From Lachnospiraceae bacterium (GTDB taxonomy: Bacteria; Bacillota; Clostridia; Lachnospirales; Lachnospiraceae), in the NCBI GenBank assembly GCA_017617545.1, contig JAFZVZ010000036.1, positions 1 to 64,000 on the forward strand: a stretch of 64,000 nt of DNA, read 5' to 3'. The notes beneath the pieces were generated by a model that saw only the letters and a list, made by a program, of their open reading frames with translations, was not told the origin of the DNA and searched no databases. Of the stretch, positions 45,169 through 55,700 are shown in pieces. The stretch's first letter is position 1. Each line of letters begins with the position of its first letter. A program made the translations under genes and the position numbers.

Positions 45169-48100
45169 TCACGCATTCTTAAACTTAATGGTAATCGTTC
45201 GGATATTCTTGTCGCACGTGTACGTATAAGCGTTGCTCTTGATCTTCCGGTTCATGGAAGCCGCGGCGGCTACAACCTCGTAACCGTCGTTGCCGGTGTT
45301 GAACAGGCGATCCATCGCGGTCAAATACAGATCCTTCGTGGAGCATTTGAACGCAAAGGACTTCCTCTGCTCGCTCGCGGCCGTTCTGGCCATTGTTTTG
45401 ATCATGCCGAGGTTGTACTCGTCAAGGACGTAATCGTTATGCGTAAAATAATTCGCCCGAACAGCAGCGCAGACCGGCATCGGCACGGGGCACAGGTCGA
45501 TATCGCGGGTTCTCCGGATCTCCTCCGTCGTGACACAGAAATAGTCAAATCCAAGATCGGTGGACTTTACGGTCTGGACCGTATCGGAACTGTCATCCCA
45601 TGTCGCATCGAGGTAATAATAATCCCCGTCGATCTTCACGATGTTCCAAGCATGGGTCTCGCTCTTGCCGTTGTTGCTCTCTTTACGGATATTGCCGACA
45701 ACTTCCGCACACTCAACGCCGCATCTCTGGAGAAGGTACTGCAAAGCGCGCGCATAGCCTGCGCACACTGCCTTTCCGTTGATGAAGACGCCGCAGATCG
45801 TACGAAGAAAATCGATCTTATCCTTGTCTGGACCGCCCTTCTCGTCCTCCTTATTCAAAGCGATCGTGTCGTAATCAACCGCCGCAATGATCTTCGCCTG
45901 AAGACGAAGCGCTACGTCGTAGGCGCTCATGGAAGGCTCGATGTCATGTAAATACTGGGACACGGAGCTGTAGATCTGCCGCTGCAGCGACTCCGTCTCC
46001 TCCTTGGTCGCACCGTATTTCAAGGTCACAGTGCTGCCGATCCACGAGCATGTCTTGTACCAGAACAATTCCGGATGGTCGTATTTTACGGCGTCGGAGA
46101 CCTTGTCGATCTCCTCGGAAGTGCCCGATACGGTTATCGTTTCACTGAAGTTGCGGATACCCTCGACAAACTGATTGTACATGGTCTGCATTGAGGAATT
46201 GAGCCGGTTATAGTAGAAATACGGCACCTTGTCCGGCGCAACGCGGTCCATCCGCTTCGGAATGTACGGCCGCCCGAACTCATTGGGCGCGATCACCCTC
46301 GGGATCCTCGTGCCGATCTCCTCACCGTTCTTCTCGCGAAGATACCGGAACGGATTGTTGTTATACTGCGGGTTGGCCAGCAGTTCACTTACCAATGCGC
46401 GGTATCCGATGCCGGCAATCCCCTCCGTGCTCTCGTAGTACGTCGTCCGCGCGGACGCAAGCGAACTCTGATGCAGAAACCGCAGGTACTGCAGTGAAAC
46501 AAGCGCGATCTGTCCTTCCGCAAACGCCTCGTCGAGCAACGGCAATTTCTTGATCTGCCACACGTGCGTGAGCTCACGCACCAAAAGCTCCGAAAGGTTG
46601 GCCGCGGGTATTGAATTTTCCACATAAACCTTCCGGTCGAGAATATACGACTTTAACGGGATATCCTGGCCGCGCTTGCTCACGGTCTTGTCATTTTTCA
46701 ACGTGTTGTCGATCTTCTTGCTCGCGGCAAAGCAGAACTCGTAATCGAGCTCATCGGTCGCTACGCCGTACGTACTTTCGAGGAAAATCTTCGCGTGCTC
46801 CAACGCGGTTTTGAGCGCTCTCCTGTCGTTACCCACAAGCTTCAGCTCGCAGGCACGGCACATGCGGCGCCCGTCCTCCAACACATGGAGGTGCTCGCTC
46901 TTGGCGTATCTCTTGCCGCAGAAATCACACGTCTCGGTCACCATCACGGCCTCGACATCGGTGAATTTCAGGTCATGCTTGTCATCGCCCAGGATCTTCG
47001 AAAGCTTGAACAGGGAATCGATGTCGAAGCAGGACACTTCGTTCGCGTAACCGAATTTCAGGTAGTTGCTGTCCCCGAGCGCTCCGGTATACCAGTTCAG
47101 GTACTCAAAGACCGGATTGAACAGCGTGTTGAGGACATCGTCGCCGCCGGTCGCAAGCACCGACACGACACCGAGATCCGTCTCGCAGTCCTCGATGATC
47201 ACGAGCGTAAAATCCTGCTCGGAGATCAGTTCGTCATCTCCCGCGCCCTCCGGATCCTTTCGGAGCACAAGCTGCGGCTGCGTGCGGAGAATGCTCTTCG
47301 CCTCGTCGTCCGTGAACTCGCCGTGAAGCACGGGGCACACGACCACGGAATCGGCAACGGACGGGAACATCGAGTGAATGATCTCGTTCAGCATCACCGC
47401 CGCGAGAAGCATTGTCTTATCAAGATTCTTTCCGAACTGTCCCTTGATCCGGATCGACATCATGCGCGCATCGTTCGCGTACGCGTTGACGTTGCCGGAC
47501 TGCAGGAAGAAGTCCGTCGGGGAGGTTGTGTTCCCATATTTGCGGTACGCCTGCTTCGCGAGCGCATCGTTTCCGGGATCACTGATGCTCACATACACGC
47601 TCCGTCTGCCCGAATCGCCGACATTCAGCGCCAGGGTGTGCGGATCGATCTCATAATATCCCTTTGTGAGCACTTCCATAGGCGCGCGGAACACGGACAC
47701 ATAGACATCGTCGATGCAGACGTCGTTGTCGCGGCGATGCAGCTCGATGTGCTTTGTGTCTCTCGTGATCTCGCGGTTCAACTCGACATGATACTCTCTC
47801 GCCTGGACATACCTGTATACTTCGTTGTTCTTTCCGCCGACTGCCAGCCGGACATACAGACGTCCCTGAGAGATATCGATCTTGTCGATGTGGTAAATAT
47901 TTCCGTTATACAGCAGGTTCTGCCCCGCGATATAATTCTGCGTGATCCTTCTTCTGGGCAGCGGGAGGATGATCTCCGAACCCGCGAGCGACATGACAGC
48001 CATGTCGCGGCCGTTGATCATATCATAGATCTCACCGCGCTTGCGGAGTTTCACACGATTTTCCGAACAATAATCGCCGTTCTCGTCGAAGTCCTGCGAC

Positions 48101-50367
48101 GACGAATACTCAAACGTGCGGAACAGCTCCGCATTTTTCTCGGGCGCATAGACGTGGAGCACCTCGCGGAGGATCGCCGACACATTGCCGGTGCCCGCGT
48201 AGGACGCGAACTGCGCGTCCCCGGACGCAAGGGAAAGTATCTCCCGCTCGGAAACACCGCCGGAGTTGGCCTTCACCATGATCCTCTGGGCAATGTCCTT
48301 CGAGGTCCCGATCTCGACGGGGATGCGCTCGATCTGGCTGCTGCTCCACAGGGAATTCACGTTGCGGATGTAGTAATCGCGCATCAGGTACGGTCTGGAA
48401 AATACCATGATCAACGAAGGCGTGTCGGACACCATCGCAGCATATCTGCGGATCGTTGCCGGGAGATTGTCCCCCGAATCCATCGCGATGATCACGGAAT
48501 AGTTGTCCGGGTTGCAGAACGGGGCGTTCAGGCGGATGTTGCTTCCGTCCGCGCTGATCGACACCTTCCCGCGGTTCGCCTGGATCGTCTCATCGATGTT
48601 GGCATACGGGATCAGATCCTCGGCGAAAACGGTGACCGTAGACGCTCCCTTTGCCAGGCAGAGGACTGCCATGTTCATAAGAACGCCGACTTCCTCCTCC
48701 TTGGTATCGATAAACTGCGGATAACTGCGGCGTCCCTGACTGTCGAGCGCGCCCTCGTATCGATAGCAGCGGACCATGGTCGTCTTGTTGGTGATCATGG
48801 TGTCAGCCGCCTCGAACGGGACATCCAGCAGGTTCTTCAAAACCTTGTCAAGGCCGGGCGTGCGCGTGTCGTCAAAGCACACGTACCGCACCTGCTTCGA
48901 CATGTAGCGCACGCGGAATCCCGCGTTGACCATGCTGTCCTTGGAAAGCAGCGCATTGCGCTTGGTAATGTGGGTCAGTTTTGTGTTGAACATGGTCAGC
49001 TGACGGTTGAACATGTTCACGGTATTCAGGCTGTCGACAAGCACGACAACGCTGAGCAGCTGCAGGAATCTGCTGTGAAGGCTCTCGAAATCCGTGGTGC
49101 AGAGGTATCCGAGCGATGTGACAAATATGCTGCAATCGTCGATCACCGCATTTTCCACGGACGTCTGCTCGCCCTTCGACTTGGCGATCTTCCAGATCGG
49201 ATTGTCGAAATTGATCTCGAAATGGGGCGTTCCCTCGTAGTAAATGCTTGCCTGCTGCGAAAAGCTTTCCTGCAGATAGCGGTAGACCTCGTCCACCTGC
49301 GCGTCGGAGTTACACACGAAGACAACGTTGTCTCCGCGCGCCACGACTACTGAAAGATACCGCAGAAAATAAGCCGAAAACTCGGAGAAGAAGGACCCGT
49401 TGATCAGCACGCTGTCGTCGGTCTCCGTAAGCTTGTCCGTGCACTTCAGATAGACGTCCCTGCACACCTGCGGGTTGCGGGGATCCTTCTCCACTGCCTC
49501 CGCGATGCATTTGGTCAGTGCCGAATGCGTGGACGCGATCTCCTCGTGAACGCTGTCCTCCAGATTGACCTCGCACGCGAAAAATCCCTTGAACTGATTT
49601 CTCACTTCCCTGTCGATCTCCGCGAGATCAACGGTCGTGTCCTTCAGTTCCACTTCATCGTTCAGAAGCTCCGGGCACTCGTATTCCACAAGCTCGATGC
49701 CGCGAAGGAAGAAATACGCCTCCCACAGCGCGAGCAGCGTGATCGTCGGGTACCGGTAGCCGATGCGGAACAGCTTGGTCAACGATTCGTACGGAAGCCA
49801 GTCAGCATGGAACACGGTCGGTATCTCATACAGAACGAACAGCGTGACATACAGTGCCGTCAGGATAAAGCAGAGATACTTTATGATCTTTCCTACAAAG
49901 AACCAGGTCTCCGAGTAGAAGTAGCGGATAACCCGTCTCTCGATCCTCTGGAACAGGCTGAACGTGCCGTCCTTCTTCTTCGGAACGACCAGATTGAGTT
50001 TCCTGGTCCCGGCCCTGACCGGGCTCGCAAGCCAGCGGAACAGAAGCCCGATGACGCCGTTGATGATGACAGCGGCGCTCACGCTCACACAGAAGATAAA
50101 CCGGTCGCTCAGAGAAACTTTCTGCGCGATCCATCGCACAGCCGAAAGGTCACTCACTCCGGCGATCAGGTCCTTGACTACGGAGAGCAGGATCGTGATC
50201 AGAATTATGTATATGAATGTGAAGACAACAATACGAAACCGCTTGTACGTCCTCTTTTTTCTCTTATCCCACCAGTAGGAAAGTCCCTCCAGCAAAAACG
50301 GCAGCAAAAGAACAAGAGCGACAGCAAGCAGGAACAATGATTTAATTAGAATTGTTCGGAAACTCAT
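45169..50367 (-). CDS. Giant membrane protein: decayed helicase-like core, zinc ribbon, DA1-like peptidase domain, transglutaminase-like domain
   Basis: A 1732-residue protein. Five or so membrane helices occupy residues 1-230. The middle (about 330-1140) resembles a superfamily 2 helicase of the DUF1998/MrfA type without Walker A: FVCNSDAQVDEVYRYLQ, NYIAGQNLLYNGNIYHIDKI and FTLVIIEDCETDLGVVSVL. A zinc ribbon follows (Cys1147, 1150, 1170, 1173), then a segment like plant/bacterial DA1 peptidases in which HExxH reads RELTH (1264-1268), with EAFAEG downstream. The C-terminus is transglutaminase-like with Cys1535 (AVCAGYARAL), His1572 (ETHAW) and Asp1587 (YLDATWDD) in proper order. The last two predictions are well supported by motifs; the helicase assignment is inference. 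It starts 17 bases after the 747-residue gene. Confidence 0.7.
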   Translation of the reverse strand: MSFRTILIKSLFLLAVALVLLLPFLLEGLSYWWDKRKKRTYKRFRIVVFTFIYIILITILLSVVKDLIAGVSDLSAVRWIAQKVSLSDRFIFCVSVSAAVIINGVIGLLFRWLASPVRAGTRKLNLVVPKKKDGTFSLFQRIERRVIRYFYSETWFFVGKIIKYLCFILTALYVTLFVLYEIPTVFHADWLPYESLTKLFRIGYRYPTITLLALWEAYFFLRGIELVEYECPELLNDEVELKDTTVDLAEIDREVRNQFKGFFACEVNLEDSVHEEIASTHSALTKCIAEAVEKDPRNPQVCRDVYLKCTDKLTETDDSVLINGSFFSEFSAYFLRYLSVVVARGDNVVFVCNSDAQVDEVYRYLQESFSQQASIYYEGTPHFEINFDNPIWKIAKSKGEQTSVENAVIDDCSIFVTSLGYLCTTDFESLHSRFLQLLSVVVLVDSLNTVNMFNRQLTMFNTKLTHITKRNALLSKDSMVNAGFRVRYMSKQVRYVCFDDTRTPGLDKVLKNLLDVPFEAADTMITNKTTMVRCYRYEGALDSQGRRSYPQFIDTKEEEVGVLMNMAVLCLAKGASTVTVFAEDLIPYANIDETIQANRGKVSISADGSNIRLNAPFCNPDNYSVIIAMDSGDNLPATIRRYAAMVSDTPSLIMVFSRPYLMRDYYIRNVNSLWSSSQIERIPVEIGTSKDIAQRIMVKANSGGVSEREILSLASGDAQFASYAGTGNVSAILREVLHVYAPEKNAELFRTFEYSSSQDFDENGDYCSENRVKLRKRGEIYDMINGRDMAVMSLAGSEIILPLPRRRITQNYIAGQNLLYNGNIYHIDKIDISQGRLYVRLAVGGKNNEVYRYVQAREYHVELNREITRDTKHIELHRRDNDVCIDDVYVSVFRAPMEVLTKGYYEIDPHTLALNVGDSGRRSVYVSISDPGNDALAKQAYRKYGNTTSPTDFFLQSGNVNAYANDARMMSIRIKGQFGKNLDKTMLLAAVMLNEIIHSMFPSVADSVVVCPVLHGEFTDDEAKSILRTQPQLVLRKDPEGAGDDELISEQDFTLVIIEDCETDLGVVSVLATGGDDVLNTLFNPVFEYLNWYTGALGDSNYLKFGYANEVSCFDIDSLFKLSKILGDDKHDLKFTDVEAVMVTETCDFCGKRYAKSEHLHVLEDGRRMCRACELKLVGNDRRALKTALEHAKIFLESTYGVATDELDYEFCFAASKKIDNTLKNDKTVSKRGQDIPLKSYILDRKVYVENSIPAANLSELLVRELTHVWQIKKLPLLDEAFAEGQIALVSLQYLRFLHQSSLASARTTYYESTEGIAGIGYRALVSELLANPQYNNNPFRYLREKNGEEIGTRIPRVIAPNEFGRPYIPKRMDRVAPDKVPYFYYNRLNSSMQTMYNQFVEGIRNFSETITVSGTSEEIDKVSDAVKYDHPELFWYKTCSWIGSTVTLKYGATKEETESLQRQIYSSVSQYLHDIEPSMSAYDVALRLQAKIIAAVDYDTIALNKEDEKGGPDKDKIDFLRTICGVFINGKAVCAGYARALQYLLQRCGVECAEVVGNIRKESNNGKSETHAWNIVKIDGDYYYLDATWDDSSDTVQTVKSTDLGFDYFCVTTEEIRRTRDIDLCPVPMPVCAAVRANYFTHNDYVLDEYNLGMIKTMARTAASEQRKSFAFKCSTKDLYLTAMDRLFNTGNDGYEVVAAAASMNRKIKSNAYTYTCDKNIRTITIKFKNA

Positions 50368-50384
50368 CCCGCACCCCCGTTCTT

Positions 50385-52628
50385 TCAGTTATATATGGTC
50401 TTAATAAATCGTTTGTCGAAAATGGAATAGAAATTCCGGTTGTTCTCGCCCGAGCAGAACGACAGGCAGTAGTCGATCTTATCGCTCGCCGTATCGAACG
50501 GATCCGTGCTGCCACCGTCGAGCACGGCATTGTCCACCAGATCCTGGTTGATATTCTTGACCGTCTCCGCGCGGCGCTCAAGCTTCTGCGAATGATGCTG
50601 CAGCTTCGCTCTTGCGATCTTGCAGCAGTCTTCGTAAAATTCAACATCCACCTTGTACTCGTAAATCCATCGAAGCGATGGGATGTAACCGGACAGCAGA
50701 CGGTCAAACGCCTCCGCCGAGGCTGCGTTCTGCTGCAGCTGCTCCCTCGATTTCGCCCGGAATTCCTCCCAGACTTTACAGTATTTTCTGCGCTGAATGA
50801 TCATTGCCACGGTCACGATGCAGAGCGTGATCAGCAGCGGCACCCCGATGCATCCGAGCGCGGCCAGCGCGTTGCGCCAGTTGCTTGTGATCGTCTTCTG
50901 CTGGAGCACAATGTACGGCAGATAGATCACCAACATTGCCAGGATCATACCGAGGGCGATCCGCTTGATCATCCTGAGGCTTTCGGTGATCTGCTTGATC
51001 CGCGTGACATACCAGTTGTGCTGGTCCTCGATGTTGGCGACCGAAACCTCTCTCCCGGCGCAGTACTCCAGGTACTCCTTGCGCTTTGTATCGTACGCGG
51101 CATCCGAGATATCTCTCACCGTGTCGAGTGACTTTGTCTCTGCTGTCTTCGCCTTGCGGGCATACCGGTATTCCGTGCCGGTCCCCTCATAGTCCTTGTC
51201 TCCGGTGCTGACGGTTCTCTTCTTCAAACGGATCGGACCGTTCTCATCGGAGCGTCCGGCATAGTTTGCGAGCATCTCCGAGACATGTACCTTCAGCTTG
51301 CTCAAGTAATCCTCGTGGTTCTTCCGAAGCTTCTCTCCCGCCTCAAGGAACCGTGCCTCCGGGGACTTCGGAGTCAGCTTTGAATCGTCGACGAAACCGT
51401 TGTAGTCGAACAGCTCGTATTCCTTTTCCGCAAGCATGTTATCGGTGCGGACCTGCTGCGCGTCGACCACCCACTCCCCGTCGGGATGAATGATACGGTT
51501 GTCCGTTTCCTTCTTCTTCGTCTCCGGATCGACCTTGGAGGTAACCAGAACCTTTCCGGGCTTTCCGAACTCATCCAGCGCAAACCGTTCATTGTCCAGC
51601 TGCAGAAGGACCGGCGCAAGTCCGATCTCTGAATACTTCTGCAGATTACCGGTCACTTCCTTGTACTTCCGGCGGAACACGCCCTCCTCGCGCGACAGTT
51701 CATCACACACGAGGCTCCAGTCGATCTCGGGGAAGCCTTTCGGCGCATTCGTGTTTCCGCTGTCAAGGACCGTCTCATCCTCCACACAGGAAAGTATGAA
51801 AAAACACAGGCGCAACTCACGCCGCGTCTGTTCCTGCTTGTTTACATTGAAGTCCGTGAACCTTCGGTTCGAGACAAGCGAGGTCATCATTATTTCCCTG
51901 TCATCCGCATCCCCGTCGACAACGCGCTGATAGAACAGGTCGAGCGCCTTGGTGTCGGCGCCGCTGCGGACTTCCTGGATGAACATCGCGATCTGTCCGC
52001 AGTATGCCGCCAGGAGTTCCCTGTCCGCACCATCCCTGATCAGCCCGTCAGCCGTTTCAAGAAGCTTTTCGGGCTTGAGTTCCCCGTCCTCTTCCGCAAT
52101 CGGAAAATCCTTCGCGAATTTCATGAACGAGTCGTCGGAAACATGGAACAGTTTCGATACGTTCTCATAGATCAGCCGCTTTCCGTCCGGGGAATTCCTG
52201 TCCTCGTCGTCCGGCTTGACATGCTCGTCAAACACGATCAGGATCTGCTGCGGCTCACTACCGCGGACCTCCCGCAGTTCTTTCACAAGCGTGCTGTTTA
52301 TATAGTGGCGGAGCATCGACCTAAGCGCAGTGAGGCAGGCAAACCGCTCACGGTGCCGCTCCTGCAGATCCGGAGGAAATATTTTCCTGGTCTCAAACGT
52401 AAACAGATCAATGTAGACGATCAGATTGAAACCGTTGTTGATATCCTCGTAGCTGTCGATCAGCTCGCCCATCTTGTTGACACAGGCTTTGAACCCGAGG
52501 TTCTCTTCATTCCATTTGGCCAGCGGACAATTGAGGGAAACCAGTCTGTGCGTTTCCTCCATTACTTCAAACACTTCCGGATACCTGGTCAGTTCATGTT
52601 CCGAAGTATTAACGAAAAATGTATGCAT
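50385..52628 (-). CDS. Two-TM coiled-coil protein of the tubulin-like operon
   Basis: A 747-residue protein I do not recognise. The N-terminal 540 residues are hydrophilic and mostly helical, with a predicted alpha/beta portion (FNLIVYIDLFTFET, ILIVFDEHVKPDDED). Two transmembrane helices lie at about 553-575 and 588-611 (IALGMILAMLVIYLPYIVL and CIGVPLLITLCIVTVAMII), with coiled-coil-like helices before and after. Both long ends should therefore face the same side, most likely the cytoplasm. AGGAGG precedes the ATG. It sits between the tubulin-like and giant membrane protein genes, which suggests a membrane adaptor. Confidence 0.7.
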   Translation of the reverse strand: MHTFFVNTSEHELTRYPEVFEVMEETHRLVSLNCPLAKWNEENLGFKACVNKMGELIDSYEDINNGFNLIVYIDLFTFETRKIFPPDLQERHRERFACLTALRSMLRHYINSTLVKELREVRGSEPQQILIVFDEHVKPDDEDRNSPDGKRLIYENVSKLFHVSDDSFMKFAKDFPIAEEDGELKPEKLLETADGLIRDGADRELLAAYCGQIAMFIQEVRSGADTKALDLFYQRVVDGDADDREIMMTSLVSNRRFTDFNVNKQEQTRRELRLCFFILSCVEDETVLDSGNTNAPKGFPEIDWSLVCDELSREEGVFRRKYKEVTGNLQKYSEIGLAPVLLQLDNERFALDEFGKPGKVLVTSKVDPETKKKETDNRIIHPDGEWVVDAQQVRTDNMLAEKEYELFDYNGFVDDSKLTPKSPEARFLEAGEKLRKNHEDYLSKLKVHVSEMLANYAGRSDENGPIRLKKRTVSTGDKDYEGTGTEYRYARKAKTAETKSLDTVRDISDAAYDTKRKEYLEYCAGREVSVANIEDQHNWYVTRIKQITESLRMIKRIALGMILAMLVIYLPYIVLQQKTITSNWRNALAALGCIGVPLLITLCIVTVAMIIQRRKYCKVWEEFRAKSREQLQQNAASAEAFDRLLSGYIPSLRWIYEYKVDVEFYEDCCKIARAKLQHHSQKLERRAETVKNINQDLVDNAVLDGGSTDPFDTASDKIDYCLSFCSGENNRNFYSIFDKRFIKTIYN

Positions 52629-52650
52629 CCCAAAAGCCTCCTGTCCAAAT

Positions 52651-52687
52651 CTCGGTTTGCGGGAAGCAGCGCCTCCCGCAAACCGAG
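52651..52687 (-). other. Intercistronic hairpin between the tubulin-like gene and the next gene
   Basis: A perfect 14-bp inverted repeat with a 9-base loop lies in the 92-base gap after the tubulin-like gene. No T-run follows on the minus strand, so it is probably a processing, stability or partial attenuation element that separates expression of the first two from the later genes. Confidence 0.6.
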
Positions 52688-52720
52688 TCCGAATACGTTA
52701 ACTAACTTATAGTACAGCGA

Positions 52721-55700
52721 TCAAAACCAATGCTGGATCAGATCAATGTTCTTCTTCGTGCGCGACGTCGAATTCTCGTAGATCGTCCTGCAAAGCTCAA
52801 GCGCCTTGCCCTGGATCTTATCGTCCTCGCTCACCGTCTCGTAATTGCTTGCCACAAGCTCACGGCAAAGTCTCTCAAGAGACTGGATCATCATCACGCA
52901 GACCTCTTCACTGTGCTTCGGCAGCGCAAAATATCTGGCGATGATCGTGACCGCGTTCGAATCGTTGTTCGAGCCTACGCCGCCGATCTTCTCGACCTTT
53001 CCTTTGCCGCCTCTGGTGTTCGTCGTTCCGCTGAAGAACTCCGTTCCCTGATACGTGGACAGCTGGCTTTCCTCCTCGAACTTCTTCTCCAGGCGCTCCG
53101 CCTCGACCATGAAGCTTCCGTCGATCCGTAACGCCGCGATCAGATCGATAATGCTCGCTACGGGGATCGGCTTACCGTTGTTCAGGATCACTTCCTGCGA
53201 CAGGTAGGAACCGGTCGCCGTAGTTTTCTTCCGTGCGATCTGGTATTTGCCTTCCGCGTTCACGGAGATCATCTGATACGCGATCGCAAGCCAGAACAGG
53301 CGGAAGAACTTGCTGTCCTCACGGATCTGCTTCTCGGGCGTGATGTACGGAAGGAACAAGTGCCATGTCTTATCCAGATGAGGCGTGTAGATCAGTTCGC
53401 TCTCGTTGCCCTTGGCCGTCTCCGAAACCATGCTGCGCACGACATCATTGTAGTTTCTGAAATATTCGCCGCCGGCAAGCTCGTTGAACTTCGGCACGTA
53501 ACCCGCCTGCACGCCGTAGACCGCGCGGTAGCAGTCCAGCTCGCTCTTGCGGTACGCGTCCTTCTGCTGCTTGCTGACGTCAACTCCGAGGATGCTCGCA
53601 AGCTCCGGGCACTCTCTCACGACAACCGGGTTGAAGCCCCAGAACGTCTTGCGCTTCTTGATCGGAGTGAAAATGAGGCTGTCGTCTCCGTCATCGTCCG
53701 AATCCGTAAGATGCTCATCGGGATCCTCCGGGCACTCATCGTCCGTGATCAGGAACGGTGCGCTCATCGCGCGCAGCTCCTTCGTGAGATCCATCATCGC
53801 CTGCACGTGTCTTCTGTGACGCTGTGCCTGCTCGGTTACCTCTTCCTCATCAAGGCCTCCCTCGCTGAGGCGGGCAGCGCTGTCGTCCTCCTCGTCATCC
53901 AGCTGCGCCTTGCGGCTTCTCTCCTCCTCATACGCAAAATCGGAGCTCGCGCACACGGCTGCATAGATGTTCAGATCGATGTCGCTGTTGTTCTTTTTCT
54001 TGATCCTCTCGCCGTACGCCTTGGTAACTTCCTTAAAGAACACTCTCTCAATGCTCTCATCCTTGTACTTCGCGTTGTTCGCCGCTTCGGAGTTTTCCTC
54101 CACGCAGAACCGGCTGTAGATCGCCTTCGCGATGATCGCGTTGATGTACTTGTTGCTGCTCACCGTATCAAGCTGCAGCGACTTGTAGCGTGCTTCCTTC
54201 TCCTTCTCGCTCGCGCAGACGTAGATGATCTTCTGGTTCGCCTCAGCGTTCTTCTGAATATTGTCAAAGAGCTCGTCGCGGACCGTGTTCGAAACCTTCA
54301 CAAGGTTCCGGAAGAAGGTCTCCACAACCTCCGTCAGCGTGCTGATCCGCTCGGACAACTTCACCGCGGTATAGTACTTCAATGCATCGATCGCATACGC
54401 GCGGCACAGTTCAACCTGGCCGCTGTTGTGCTGATAGTAAAGGTTCCTGAACTCCGCGAGGAATTTCGCCTGGCTCTGGAATCTGCCCTTGCTCTTGAGG
54501 TACGCGATCGCGTCCTTCTCGACCTCGCGTGTCTTGGGGTTGTCGAAACTGATCTTCTTCTTGCCGTTTCCGTATCCCTTCTCAGCGCTGGAGTACGAGG
54601 ATTCCAGATCCGTCTGGTTCTTGATCTCCTCCAGTGCGTCGTTCAGCTTGTACAGCAGGTAACGGATCGCGATCGGATGTACGAAGTACGTCCTCTCCGC
54701 GTTATCCTTCTTGGTGAAGAAGCCGTAAACCGACGAACTATTTTCCTGGTTGATATCTCCGATGTTGGTAGGGCAAAGTGCGTCGACCACGCCCTCTGCG
54801 ATCTCATCCACAGCGTTCTTAAAGTCCGTGAGGTATCTGGTCACGTTCTTGGCCTTCGTCTGAACGGTTCTCTGCAGGGTGCCTGCGTCATCCGATTCCT
54901 GATTGACCCAGGTCTTGGGCAGCCGAAGGGAGCTGACGCTTCCTCTCTCGTCGGAATCCACCGCTCTGACGACAAGCTCGTTCAGCTCTTCGACGAAATC
55001 CTCCACCTTATCCGTGTACTCCGGCTCGTAGGTGCCGTCCTCCTGCTTTCTTCTCACCTCGTTCTTTACGTCGAGGGCGATGTTGACAAACAGGCGGTCC
55101 GATCCGATCTCATTGCCGGTCTTCGCAGCCTTATCCTCGAAGAGTCTCATGTACTCAGCACGAGGATCGATGCGGCGGATGGAAACCATACCGTTTCTCA
55201 CCTTCTCCTCCTCGCGGCGCTGCTTCTCCTGGATCTCCTCGTCGATTCTTCTCCAGCCGACGGAGATCGATTCCTGCGTTGCGCGAAGCACGCAGTACTC
55301 AAGCACGTCATCGAACGGGTAGACGGCCTTCGCGGTACCGCAGGCACCGAACACCGGCTCCTCGCTCTTCTGGAAGCGCTTGAACAGATTGTCCTCCTCG
55401 GAGTACATATCGTCATGCATCGGGGCGAACAGCTGCATGTACACCAGTCTCGCGATCACCTGCTCGTAATCGCCGAGGCTCTTGAGTTCCCCGCCGCCCT
55501 CGGCAATATCGTCAACGAAAAATGCGTAGTTGTACACCGGAAGTCCGTCCGGCTGATTCTTCTCGCTGTTAAACAGATCGTCGATGACAAGCGGACGGGA
55601 CAGCTTGAAGCCCTCCTTCGTCTTGATCTTCGTGATCGCGTTCAGCTCACGGATCGCACCGTACGCGTTTGCGTACAGGCTCTGCTTCTCCGTATCATCA

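Noticed and set aside
46795..49353. 852-codon open frame on the plus strand
   Set aside because: Antisense to the 1732-residue membrane protein gene; no ribosome site, low-complexity composition.
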